Origin: Nitrospirota bacterium
GTDB lineage: Bacteria; Nitrospirota_A; Leptospirillia; Leptospirillales; Leptospirillaceae
Length of the DNA: 64,000 bases
Direction of reading: 5' to 3'
NCBI GenBank assembly: GCA_027335985.1
Contig: DAHWGX010000073.1
Span: forward strand, 16,474 to 80,473
The notes under the pieces were generated by a model that did no database searches, had not been told where the DNA came from, and saw only the letters and a program-made list of their open reading frames with translations. Position numbers and translations under genes: made by a program. This document shows, piece by piece, positions 1 through 7,506 of this stretch. The number at the start of each line of letters is the position of its first letter. Position 1 is the stretch's first letter.

Positions 1-1144
1 CTTCCGGAAACATTGGAACAACCCGGTCCGGAAAATAAACGCTGGTAGCCCTCGCAAAAGCCTCCCGATCGAGAGGGGAGCCCGGAAGGACATAGGTTGA
101 GACATCCGCGATGTGAACACCAAGGGTCCAAGTTCCATCAGGATTTCCGACAAGGGAGATGGCGTCGTCGAAGTCTTTGGCCGAGTCCCCATCGATGGTC
201 ACCACTTCGAGGGAACGCATGTCCGCGCGTTCTCCGTCCGGCACGATTCTCACAGAAGCGGCACGTTCATGGGCCGCCTCTTCTATCTCCGAAGGAAATG
301 CTAGGGGAAGACCGAAGGAGGCGATCACCAGATCGGTGTCGATCGCAGGATCACCGTCGGCTCCCAAGACCGAAACGATACGACCGGAGGGAACGGGGGA
401 GGCGTCCGGATAGGAGGTGACCGTCAGGACGACAAGAGTCCCGTCTCCTTCGGGCAAAGGAGGAATGGGATCGTCAACTCGAAAAAGATGTCGGATCCTG
501 GCATCCCTTGGCCGGACGAAAAGTCCTCCCTCCGTCCGAATAAGAAGTCCGGGGAAATCGGTCCGACTATGGGAGACGACATGTGACACGACTCCCTCAC
601 GCCGCCCACGGGAATCCTCCCCCGTGACATGACAGACCACCGTATCACCGTCGATGGCGCCCGCGAGAAAATGGGCAGGAACAAAGACATCTTTTTTCCC
701 CTCGGGGTCGATCACGAATCCGTATCCGTCCCGATTGGCGTCCAGCCGGCCCGACAAGGAAGGAAGACGCGAAGGAAGAGAAAGACGTCCGTCGGGAAGA
801 CGCAGCACCGTTCCGATTCGCGCAAGAGCCTCCAACTCGGCTTCGGCCTCAGTTCGCATATTTCTGTTTTTTCTGGGTATCAGACGCCGCAGGAGAAGAT
901 CGCGAGAGACGAGGTGTTCATCGGAAGACTGAAGCTCGGCAATAATACGGTCGGCCCAGGACGAGACTCCCTCAGGGGAAGGACTCTGTGATTTTCCCCC
1001 ACCCCCCGGAGGGCCGCCTACAGGCTTTCGTCGACGACGTCGTCTCTTTTTTTCAGGCAAATCCAAGCTGTTCTCCAAGCGCTTTGACAGGATCTCTGTC
1101 CACGGAGAATTCCTGCCTCGGACAAAATTTCGTTCTGTCCTCAC
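1..1144 (-). CDS. rnr: Ribonuclease R, N-terminal part (gene runs off the left edge)
   Basis: Processive 3'-5' exoribonuclease of the RNase II/R family, acting on structured RNA in the cytoplasm. The visible ~381 residues hold an Arg-rich basic N-terminus, a winged-helix-like segment, a cold-shock/OB segment (GRLDANRDGYGFVIDPEG) and the start of the RNB catalytic domain with the Asp-rich motif DGDSAKDFDDAISL followed by VHIADVSTYV and SVYFPDRVVPM. The Asp cluster that binds Mg2+ is intact. The RNB C-terminus and S1 domain lie outside the window. I chose the GTG just after an in-frame TAG as start. The ribosome binding site there is weak, so a downstream TTG is possible. The family call is certain from the motifs; the exact start is not. 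Confidence 0.85.
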   Translation of the reverse strand, partial: MRTERNFVRGRNSPWTEILSKRLENSLDLPEKKRRRRRRKPVGGPPGGGGKSQSPSPEGVSSWADRIIAELQSSDEHLVSRDLLLRRLIPRKNRNMRTEAEAELEALARIGTVLRLPDGRLSLPSRLPSLSGRLDANRDGYGFVIDPEGKKDVFVPAHFLAGAIDGDTVVCHVTGEDSRGRREGVVSHVVSHSRTDFPGLLIRTEGGLFVRPRDARIRHLFRVDDPIPPLPEGDGTLVVLTVTSYPDASPVPSGRIVSVLGADGDPAIDTDLVIASFGLPLAFPSEIEEAAHERAASVRIVPDGERADMRSLEVVTIDGDSAKDFDDAISLVGNPDGTWTLGVHIADVSTYVLPGSPLDREAFARATSVYFPDRVVPMFPE

Positions 1145-1190
1145 ATCCTATCACAAGGGAGCCTGCAGTTAAAAGTTTTTTAAGAGGGAC

Positions 1191-1219
1191 TTGATATGCC
1201 AAAGAATTCTTAATACAAT
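1191..1219 (+). promoter_or_regulatory. Sigma70-type promoter with a long leader
   Basis: TTGATA and TACAAT are separated by 17 bp in an AT-rich stretch between the divergent RNase R gene and the secreted-protein gene. This would start transcription near 1226 and leave a leader of about 240 nt before the ATG at 1466. The rest of this 321-bp gap has no convincing ORF. Its GC-rich middle (1300-1400) may fold, but I recognise no known riboswitch. Confidence 0.45.
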
Positions 1220-1465
1220 TTACCAGTTTGCTTGCAGATACGGTTTTGGATGTTTTTTGCCGCGGTCCCCAGATACAGTTTGTTGCTGATGAGCCGAGAC
1301 CCGTCTGGCGCCGTCATCGATCAGTGCCAACAACAAGAGGGACCGCTGGCGCAGAAGCAGGTCAGGTTGTGAAGGAGGCGGAACCGGGGGAAGAGGACAG
1401 GCTATCGATTCAGAGGCATCGAACAATCATTCGCTGGAACTCTCAAATCAATTAAGGAGGATTGA

Positions 1466-1933
1466 ATGAAGGGGTTAAAAAAAGGCTTGCTGAGCCTCAT
1501 GCTTCTTTCAGCCCTTGGCTGGACGATTGCACCATTTTCCATCGGATCCGCCCTGGCGGACAATGCGGCCACGACCACGCCGGCGGCCACAACTGCCCCG
1601 GCAAAGGCGACGACCAAAAAGCCGGTCGCCAAGAAAGCTGTCAAGAAGAAGGCTGCCAAGAAGCATGTGCGTCACGCCCGCAAGGGAGCCCCTGTTTTTG
1701 TGGGTTCCATTACGCACATCGACATGAATGCCTCTCCCATGACCATCACCGTGGTCAAGAATGCAGGGAAGAAGTCTGAATTTGTTTTTGGAGGAGATCT
1801 CTCTTCGAAAACCGTTATTTTCAAAGGCCGAAAAAAAGTCGGCATGAGCGCTCTTCAGGAAGGGCAGAGGGTTGTCCTCCGCTACCACAGAACGCATAGC
1901 TCCCTTGTCGTGACGGCCATTCACATTCGTTAA
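1466..1933 (+). CDS. Secreted Lys/Ala-rich protein of unknown function
   Basis: 155 residues, with an excellent ribosome binding site (AAGGAGG) before the ATG. Residues 1-31 form a Sec signal peptide (basic start, hydrophobic core, cleavage after SALA). Residues 32-75 are low complexity, Ala/Thr-rich then Lys-rich with repeated KKAAKK-like units. The remaining ~80 residues (from about APVFVGSITHIDMNASPMTI) look like a small beta-rich domain with a pattern resembling secreted OB/DUF5666-type folds, which is a weak inference. Probably periplasmic or exported; the basic linker could bind nucleic acid or acidic polymer. No operon partner: Pal follows after ~100 bp. I do not recognise a specific family. 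Confidence 0.7.
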   Translation: MKGLKKGLLSLMLLSALGWTIAPFSIGSALADNAATTTPAATTAPAKATTKKPVAKKAVKKKAAKKHVRHARKGAPVFVGSITHIDMNASPMTITVVKNAGKKSEFVFGGDLSSKTVIFKGRKKVGMSALQEGQRVVLRYHRTHSSLVVTAIHIR

Positions 1934-2030
1934 AGAATTTCGGTCATTCGACTTCCCATATCTCACAAAAGGGATTTCGGATAATAAAAAATTTCGCTGC
2001 GGCGAAAACTCGAGAAAGAAGGAGATTCTA

Positions 2031-2567
2031 ATGAAATTCGGTCAATCCAAGAGTTTGATGGCTTTGGTCGTTGCAGGCGTTTTGGGGCTGGCGGGTTGCG
2101 CCTCCTCCGGCGGCGCCAAATCCGGATCCTCCGAGAGCACCCAGGCGGCCCCTGCGGCCCAGGCTCCGGCCACCGAGAACAACAATTCCATGGCGTCCCA
2201 GTCGGTTTCAGAGATGGACCCCCTCAAAGAGGATGTCCGATTCGGCTTTGACAAGGCCATCCTGACCTCCGAAGACCGGTCCGTCCTCAAGAAGGATGCC
2301 GCCATCCTTAAAGCCCATTCAGGGGTTAAGGTTGTCATTGCCGGCCACGCAGACGAGCGCGGAACCGATGCCTACAACATCGTTCTCGGACAGAAGCGTG
2401 CCAAGGCCGCGAGGATCTATCTCGTCCGTCTCGGAGTCTCTCCCAAGCGGATCCGTATCGTGTCCTACGGCAAGCGGGAGATTCCTGACTACTCCATCTG
2501 TTCAGACCACAACGAGTCCTGCTGGTCGAAGAACCGCGTAGCCCATTTCATGAAGATCACCATGTAA
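2031..2567 (+). CDS. pal: Peptidoglycan-associated lipoprotein Pal (OmpA-domain)
   Basis: 178-residue lipoprotein that would tether the outer membrane to peptidoglycan with the Tol complex. The signal peptide ends in lipobox LAGC (Cys about 23), followed by a Ser/Ala/Pro linker to ~60 and a C-terminal OmpA-like domain (VRFGFDKAILTSED, VVIAGHADERGTDAYNIVLG, RAKAARIYLVRLGV). The Asp and Arg that contact diaminopimelate in this family are in the GHADERG and QKRAKA segments. Two extra Cys near the C-terminus (YSICSDHNESCWSKNR) could form a disulphide, and the next lipoprotein has a similar pair. A strong AAGGAG precedes the ATG, and a small hairpin (TTTCGC/GCGAAA, 1992-2007) sits in the leader. 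tolA/tolB are not in the window, so Pal is assigned by family rather than context. Confidence 0.85.
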   Translation: MKFGQSKSLMALVVAGVLGLAGCASSGGAKSGSSESTQAAPAAQAPATENNNSMASQSVSEMDPLKEDVRFGFDKAILTSEDRSVLKKDAAILKAHSGVKVVIAGHADERGTDAYNIVLGQKRAKAARIYLVRLGVSPKRIRIVSYGKREIPDYSICSDHNESCWSKNRVAHFMKITM

Positions 2568-2599
2568 TCTGAACGCAAGGATTTCTTTCCCCCTTGAGA

Positions 2600-2633
2600 A
2601 AGACGGGAGCCCGAAAGGGCCCCGTCTTTTTTT
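2600..2633 (+). terminator. Rho-independent terminator after pal
   Basis: AAGACGGG-A-GCCC / GAAA loop / GGGC-CCCGTCTT, a 12-bp stem with one bulged A, followed by a run of seven T. Textbook intrinsic terminator 30 bp after the pal stop. Confidence 0.92.
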
Positions 2634-2716
2634 GTCTCTTTACTTTGATCATGCTATATTTCAAGATATTTTCAGTGAACAGAACTGAACAGTAAAAAAG
2701 TGACGAGGAGCCTGTA

Positions 2717-3394
2717 ATGACCTTTTTTCAAAAGGCGAAACGAATACGGACCGGTTTTTCAAGAGGGGGATCCTGGATCGTTCTACTGGGAACGATTCTT
2801 TCCGCAACGGCAGGATGCGCCACCAGGCCACCCGCCGCTTCCATGGCCCCTGGACCGACTCCCGACCATGGCTTTCCGGGAGTATCCGTTTCTGAAGGTT
2901 CCTCCCAGTGGCCACGAACGAGGCTCCCAGAGGAAGAACCCAGCCACCGCATTTATACCGAAGCCCCCCCGCCCACACAGTCTCCTGGTACCCCGGCGGA
3001 GACTTCCGAGAAAAAAAAGGGCAAGACACCCACTCAGAGAACGGTCTACTTTTCATTCAATAGCGCCCGGTTGTCATTTTGGGACGAAGTGGTACTGGAT
3101 ACCATTGCGAAAGGGCTAAAGGGGTCGCAATATCGGGAAATTCGTCTCCATGGTTCAACCGATCCTCTGGGTTCGGAAGCCTACAACAAAAAGCTGGGGC
3201 TCAGGAGAAGTCTGGCCGTCAAGCGCTACCTCGTCTCCCGAGGACTTCCACCGAAGAAACTCCGAGCCCTTTCCTGGGGAGACAGCAAATCCAGACTCTT
3301 TTCCGCCTGTCGCCGGAAAAGTCCCCTTTGCCACTCCCAAAGCCGATCTGTCCGGATCGACATCAGGGAGGCGTCAGCCCCCTCTTCGCCTTGA
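2717..3394 (+). CDS. Second OmpA-domain lipoprotein
   Basis: 225 residues. A long basic N-region precedes a hydrophobic core and a lipobox-like ATAGC (Cys about 34). Next come a Pro-rich linker to ~100 and an OmpA-like domain (RTVYFSFNSARLSFWDEVV, EIRLHGSTDPLGSEAYNKKLG, VKRYLVSRGLPPKKLRALSWGD). The peptidoglycan-contact region reads GSTDPLGS instead of GHADERG: the Asp is kept and the rest diverges. A Cys pair near the end (SACRRKSPLCHSQ) mirrors the one in Pal. It follows Pal directly and likely arose from a related gene. A possible promoter TTGTCT-17-TATATT (2632-2660) starts in the T-tract of the upstream terminator. The 3' end overlaps the convergent DUF2062 gene by 32 bp. Confidence 0.75.
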   Translation: MTFFQKAKRIRTGFSRGGSWIVLLGTILSATAGCATRPPAASMAPGPTPDHGFPGVSVSEGSSQWPRTRLPEEEPSHRIYTEAPPPTQSPGTPAETSEKKKGKTPTQRTVYFSFNSARLSFWDEVVLDTIAKGLKGSQYREIRLHGSTDPLGSEAYNKKLGLRRSLAVKRYLVSRGLPPKKLRALSWGDSKSRLFSACRRKSPLCHSQSRSVRIDIREASAPSSP

Positions 3395-3887
3395 TCCAGC
3401 GAATCAGGACATAGGCCGCCGGAAAGGAGAGCGTGAAGGCACCCAGAGCGAAAACAGCCGATCCGACGGCGAAAGGGTAGAGGACACCGCGGACCTGGGC
3501 CAGAATGGCATCTTTCGGCATATGGGAAAGAGCCCTGATATTGGGAACCCATACCTTCGTATCGAGAATCATGGCTCCGACCTTGATCTCCGCAAGATAG
3601 GCCGGCAGAAAGACAGGGACAAAAGTCCACGGATTGTTTGTCCAGGACCCAAGGAGGCCGATCGGAAGGGATAGGCGGAAGAGGTAGGCCAGGGAGGCCA
3701 CCAGAATGCTATGGAATCCGAAGGGCGGCAGGAAGGCGGAGGCAAACCCCGTGGCGAATGAAAGAGCGTCGCGCAAAGGATCGTTCGACCCGAGAAAGAG
3801 TTGGAGAACCTTTTCCTTCCATCCCTCCCTTCCGGGCTGTTCCCCCGTCCCGGGCTTTTGACTTTTTTCAGGAGACGGTGTGGTCAA
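3363..3887 (-). CDS. DUF2062 membrane protein
   Basis: 174 residues. After a hydrophilic ~35-residue start it shows the typical DUF2062 layout: an amphipathic helix (SFATGFASAFLPPFGFHSIL), a membrane segment, the conserved GSWTNNPWTFVPVFLPAY region, and a C-terminal helix (YPFAVGSAVFALGAFTLSF). The family is predicted inner-membrane and of unknown biochemical role. The start overlaps the end of thiL by 20 bp, so it is probably the last cistron of the long minus-strand operon, and its end overlaps the convergent lipoprotein gene. Confidence 0.8.
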   Translation of the reverse strand: MTTPSPEKSQKPGTGEQPGREGWKEKVLQLFLGSNDPLRDALSFATGFASAFLPPFGFHSILVASLAYLFRLSLPIGLLGSWTNNPWTFVPVFLPAYLAEIKVGAMILDTKVWVPNIRALSHMPKDAILAQVRGVLYPFAVGSAVFALGAFTLSFPAAYVLIRWIKAKRGLTPP

Positions 3888-4860
3888 AACCTCTTCCCTT
3901 GATTGATTTTAATGTGTCGATGAAATAGACGGAAGCCGGACCATCCCCCTTTACAGCCCGCCCCACATAGTGGATTTCCTCTCCCGAACCCGTCAGAAGG
4001 TCGGACCGGACCCATCGGAGGAAGGACTCCTCCTGACTGCCCCTGACACCGAGGACGATATCGTAATCTTCCCCACCCGTCCAGACCAGAGTACCGGCAT
4101 CCTCTCCAAGAAGGGCCGACCAGGTCCGGACTTCCTCCGAGACAGGAAGAGCTTCGACCCGAATGGATAACCCGGAGGCCTGGGAAAGCTCCGAAAGCGA
4201 GCGTTCCAGCCCGTCAGAGCTGTCGATGGTGGCGGAGACTTCCGGCCTGAGGGCAAGGGCCTGTCCGGCTGACAGAAGCGCTCTTGGACGACGGAAGGCC
4301 CGTCGAGCGGGCTCAAGAAGCTCGGCTCCCAGTCCTCGCAAGAGAGACAGATACCCTGCCCTGGCCCTTCCGGGACGCCCCAGAAGATAGATGGCGTCCC
4401 CCTCCGACAGAGACGCTCTCGCGGGGAAAATCCCTACGGGAATGGTGCCAAGGAGGGTCAGGACGAAGTTCCAGCGACCGGAGTCACGGGACAGGTCTCC
4501 CCCCACCAGCGAACAGCCGTATTCACGGCAGGCCTCGGCGATCCCGCGGTACACCCCCCGCAATACCTCCGGATCGTAATTCTGCGGAAGTCCAACCGCT
4601 GCCACCCCTGACCAGGGAACCCCCCCTTTCGATGCGATGTCACTCACATTGACCGCTACGAGACGGTAGCCCAGCGACTCCGGATCGGTCCAGTCCCATC
4701 GAAAATGGACATTCTCCCGCTGGCTATCGGTCGTCACGAGGAGATTGCGATCCGGAGGAGCGGAGAGGAGCGCGGCATCGTCTCCGATCCCGGCCAGGAC
4801 GCCGGGTGACGGAAGTCCGGAAAGGATTTGTGAGAGCTCCCTGATGAGATCAGCTTCCAT
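3868..4860 (-). CDS. thiL: Thiamine-monophosphate kinase ThiL
   Basis: ATP-dependent phosphorylation of thiamine monophosphate to thiamine pyrophosphate, the last step of thiamine synthesis. 330 residues, family length. Motifs: GIGDDAALL near residue 25 (Mg/ATP site), LVTTDSQRENVHF, VAVNVSDIASKGG, SLVGGDLSRDS, SSDGLERSLSEL, WTGGEDYDIVLGV. It follows galU and precedes the DUF2062 gene with overlap. The other thi genes of the window (thiD, thiE, thiG) lie 40 kb away in a separate operon. Confidence 0.93.
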   Translation of the reverse strand: MEADLIRELSQILSGLPSPGVLAGIGDDAALLSAPPDRNLLVTTDSQRENVHFRWDWTDPESLGYRLVAVNVSDIASKGGVPWSGVAAVGLPQNYDPEVLRGVYRGIAEACREYGCSLVGGDLSRDSGRWNFVLTLLGTIPVGIFPARASLSEGDAIYLLGRPGRARAGYLSLLRGLGAELLEPARRAFRRPRALLSAGQALALRPEVSATIDSSDGLERSLSELSQASGLSIRVEALPVSEEVRTWSALLGEDAGTLVWTGGEDYDIVLGVRGSQEESFLRWVRSDLLTGSGEEIHYVGRAVKGDGPASVYFIDTLKSIKGRGFDHTVS

Positions 4861-4872
4861 CGTGCCCCTTGA

Positions 4873-5751
4873 TCACGCTTCCGGATGTTCGAGGAGGTCG
4901 AGCAGAAATTTCCGGAATTCTGGTCCAAGCTCGGGGTTCTTGAGTCCGAATCGAACGGTAGCTCTCAAAAATCCGCCCTTGTCTCCCGTATCGTATCTCC
5001 GCCCCTCAATCTTGACGGCATATACGGGGCGATGAGCAGCAAGCGTGACCAGAGCGTCGGTCAGCTGAATCTCCCCCCCCACTCCCGGAGTCTGATTTTC
5101 AAGAATCGAAAAGATGTCCGGCGTCAGCACATATCGCCCGATCACCGCCCAACGGCTCGGGGCCTCCTCCATCCGGGGCTTTTCCACAAGGGATTCCACG
5201 CGAAAGAGCCCGTCCCGAATCTCTTGTCCACGAATGATCCCATAATGTGAGACTTCGGCGGGGGGCACCTCCTGAACGCCGATCACGGGAGCATCGAATT
5301 CCCGGGCCACATCGAGAAGCTGGGCCAGGGCGGGCTCTTTGGCATCGATCACTTCGTCTGCCAAGGCCACGGCGAAGGGCTCATCTCCGACAAGATTTCT
5401 GGCACAAAGAACGGCGTGTCCAAGGCCCAGGGACTCCTTCTGCCGGGTATAGACGACCTCCGCCATGAAGGAGATCCGCCGAACATCCGCCAGCAGTTTC
5501 AGCTTTCCCTTTTCGCGCAGGACATCCTCAAGTTCGTAGGAGATGTCGAAATGGTCTTCGATCGCCCGTTTTCCCCGACCGGTGACCATGATGATCTGCC
5601 CGACTCCCGAAGCCACTGCCTCCTCGACCGTATATTGGACAACCGGTTTGTCCACGAGGGGAAGCATTTCCTTGGGGGAAGCCTTGGTCATCGGCAGAAA
5701 GCGGGTGCCGTGGCCTGCGAGGGGGAACACTGCCTTTCTGAGCTCTTTCAT
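4873..5751 (-). CDS. galU: UTP-glucose-1-phosphate uridylyltransferase
   Basis: Makes UDP-glucose from UTP and glucose-1-phosphate, feeding LPS, capsule and trehalose synthesis. 292 residues. Nucleotide-binding start KAVFPLAGHGTRFLPMTKAS, PKEMLPLVDKPVVQYTVEEA, LADEVIDA (metal Asp), SLVEKPRMEEAPS, GEIQLTDAL and EGRRYDTGDKGGFL are all in place. The start overlaps the coaE stop and thiL begins 12 bp downstream, so translation is coupled. Confidence 0.95.
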   Translation of the reverse strand: MKELRKAVFPLAGHGTRFLPMTKASPKEMLPLVDKPVVQYTVEEAVASGVGQIIMVTGRGKRAIEDHFDISYELEDVLREKGKLKLLADVRRISFMAEVVYTRQKESLGLGHAVLCARNLVGDEPFAVALADEVIDAKEPALAQLLDVAREFDAPVIGVQEVPPAEVSHYGIIRGQEIRDGLFRVESLVEKPRMEEAPSRWAVIGRYVLTPDIFSILENQTPGVGGEIQLTDALVTLAAHRPVYAVKIEGRRYDTGDKGGFLRATVRFGLKNPELGPEFRKFLLDLLEHPEA

Positions 5752-6359
5752 TCATCGTCCCCTTTCTTCTTTTTCAATTCCTTCAATATCTTTGGAAGAA
5801 TATCGCCGAGAGCCTGCTCCGTCTCCTCTTCGGTCAATAGTCCTGAAATAATGAAGTCGGCCCGGGACAATCTCTCGACCCGGCTCATCTGAGAGTTGAT
5901 CCGTTGGTTCGCCTCTTCCACGCTAAGCCCGGAACGACGCAAAAGCCTTTCCTCCTGAATCTCTGGGGGGACGTCAACGACGATCACCGCATCCATCTCC
6001 GATTCCAGCCCCTTCTCGAACAGAAGAGGAACCTCGTAGACGAGCAGGGGAGCCTCCGCGTTAAGCGCTTTTTGTCGGAGAAATTCGGCGCGGACCCTCG
6101 GATGGATGATTCCTTCAAGCTTGCGCCGCTTGACAGGATCCGAATAGATTATCCGGGCCAGAGCGGGGCGATCTATTTCCCCGCGAAGCAGGACCTCCGG
6201 AAAAGCGCGAATCACCGCATCAAATCCCTCCGTCCCTCTACGGACCACATCCCTGGCGAGCTGATCAGCATCGACCACGGGAACCCCGCGTTGTCTCAGC
6301 AAGGCGCCGATAAAGGACTTTCCCGAGGCAATCCCCCCCGTGAGACCGACGACGATCAC
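5748..6359 (-). CDS. coaE: Dephospho-CoA kinase
   Basis: Last step of coenzyme A synthesis: phosphorylates the ribose 3'-OH of dephospho-CoA. 203 residues. P-loop GLTGGIASGKS at residues 5-15, VVDADQLARDVV, HPRVRAEF, YEVPLLFEKGLESEMDAVIVV, lid Arg region ERLLRRSGLS. Slightly Lys-rich tail (KELKKKKGDDE). Overlaps the preceding membrane-protein gene by 4 bp and galU by 4 bp. Confidence 0.94.
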   Translation of the reverse strand: MIVVGLTGGIASGKSFIGALLRQRGVPVVDADQLARDVVRRGTEGFDAVIRAFPEVLLRGEIDRPALARIIYSDPVKRRKLEGIIHPRVRAEFLRQKALNAEAPLLVYEVPLLFEKGLESEMDAVIVVDVPPEIQEERLLRRSGLSVEEANQRINSQMSRVERLSRADFIISGLLTEEETEQALGDILPKILKELKKKKGDDE

Positions 6360-6790
6360 GCGGGAGACTCCCTTTCCTCATCCCGTGATTTCCGGACCTT
6401 ATCGAAATAGCGACGAGCCGCCTGCCCTTCGATTCCGATCATCATCGCGGCAAAGACCAGTCCCCCTACCTCGAAAAGGTGAGGTTTAAGAAGAGGGTCC
6501 CCCGTCGGATCCATGAGAACGAGCAGTAAGCGCAAAGCCCCCCCTCCTCCCATCAGGACGGCCGCGGTAAAGAGAAATCCCGCCGACCGGGATGAGAGCC
6601 TGCGAGCGGTAAAGCTCCACATGACGAGGACAAGAAGGAGCAACAGCATCGCCCCTTCGACGGAGACGAGAATGGGTCGGCGCAATGAGGCCGGGAGGTC
6701 AAGGAACCTGTTGCCGAGCCAGTATTCGTCGAGCAGGCCCGGTATGGCGAAGATCAGAATCGTCAATCTTGTCCGAAAGGGCATCGTCAC
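6356..6790 (-). CDS. Small integral membrane protein, unknown function
   Basis: 144 residues with about four predicted membrane helices (near 8-20, 42-62, 70-93 and 104-122) and a charged cytoplasmic tail (RRYFDKVRKSRDEERESPA). No catalytic motif visible and I recognise no family. Overlaps the TPR-protein gene by 4 bp and coaE by 4 bp, which supports it as a real cistron of this operon. Confidence 0.7.
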   Translation of the reverse strand: MTMPFRTRLTILIFAIPGLLDEYWLGNRFLDLPASLRRPILVSVEGAMLLLLLVLVMWSFTARRLSSRSAGFLFTAAVLMGGGGALRLLLVLMDPTGDPLLKPHLFEVGGLVFAAMMIGIEGQAARRYFDKVRKSRDEERESPA

Positions 6791-7485
6791 GGGGTCTTGG
6801 CTCCAGGAGTAGGGGTGGACGAAGACGGAGTTGAGGGCATAGCCGTTGACAGATGGGGACGTCCGGATGTTCCTGGCTTGATGAGTCCGGCCTTCTCCTT
6901 TTTCGCCCTGTCGATGATCTGCTGGAAGAAGGGACGCTGGGGGGTCTTCGGATCGAGCGTGAGCCCCTTTTCGAAGTAGGGCATGGCGTCCATGGCCGTT
7001 CCCCGCGTCCAGAGAATAGACCCCAGGGCAAAGTATGCCGGGGCGAGATTCGGGTCGAGGGCGATCGCCTTTTTAAGCTCCGCAACCGAACCGTCCACTT
7101 GCTTCACCACCCTATAGAGCATGCCCAGCTTGTAGTGTGCCAACCCGAAGTTCGGATAGCGGGCTACGACAGCCTTGTAGTCATCCAGGGCCTCCTTGTA
7201 GTGGCCGGTTGCCAAAGCATTGTCTCCGGCGGTGAAGGGATAGGCGATGACGACAGGTTCTGCCTTCTTGTAAAAGTAGGTCATGTAGGCGACGGCATAC
7301 ACGGCAAACACACCCCAACCGATCTTCGCCCAGAATCGAATCTTCGGCTCCTGGATCGTTCCCCGGGATCTCCGGAGAACATAGGACGTTCCCACGGCGG
7401 CAAAGGCGAAGGCCACAAGAATCGCCGCGAGCGACATTCCAAGAAGAGGAAGATTCATGTTGTCGAGAATCGGTCGGGTATTCAT
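6787..7485 (-). CDS. Membrane-anchored TPR protein
   Basis: 232 residues. Two membrane helices (near 13-35 and 52-72) are followed by tetratricopeptide repeats at ~85-190 (ALATGHYKEALDDYKAVVARY, AHYKLGMLYRVVKQVDGSVAEL, AYFALGSILWTRGTAMDAMPYF) and a Ser/Thr/Pro-rich tail. The ATG was chosen over the TTG one codon upstream because AAGGAG sits 8 bp before it. Probably a scaffold for a membrane complex; partners are unknown. Lies between polA and the small membrane protein. Confidence 0.78.
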   Translation of the reverse strand: MNTRPILDNMNLPLLGMSLAAILVAFAFAAVGTSYVLRRSRGTIQEPKIRFWAKIGWGVFAVYAVAYMTYFYKKAEPVVIAYPFTAGDNALATGHYKEALDDYKAVVARYPNFGLAHYKLGMLYRVVKQVDGSVAELKKAIALDPNLAPAYFALGSILWTRGTAMDAMPYFEKGLTLDPKTPQRPFFQQIIDRAKKEKAGLIKPGTSGRPHLSTAMPSTPSSSTPTPGAKTP

Positions 7486-7506
7486 CAACTCACTCCTTTG
7501 AAGAAA

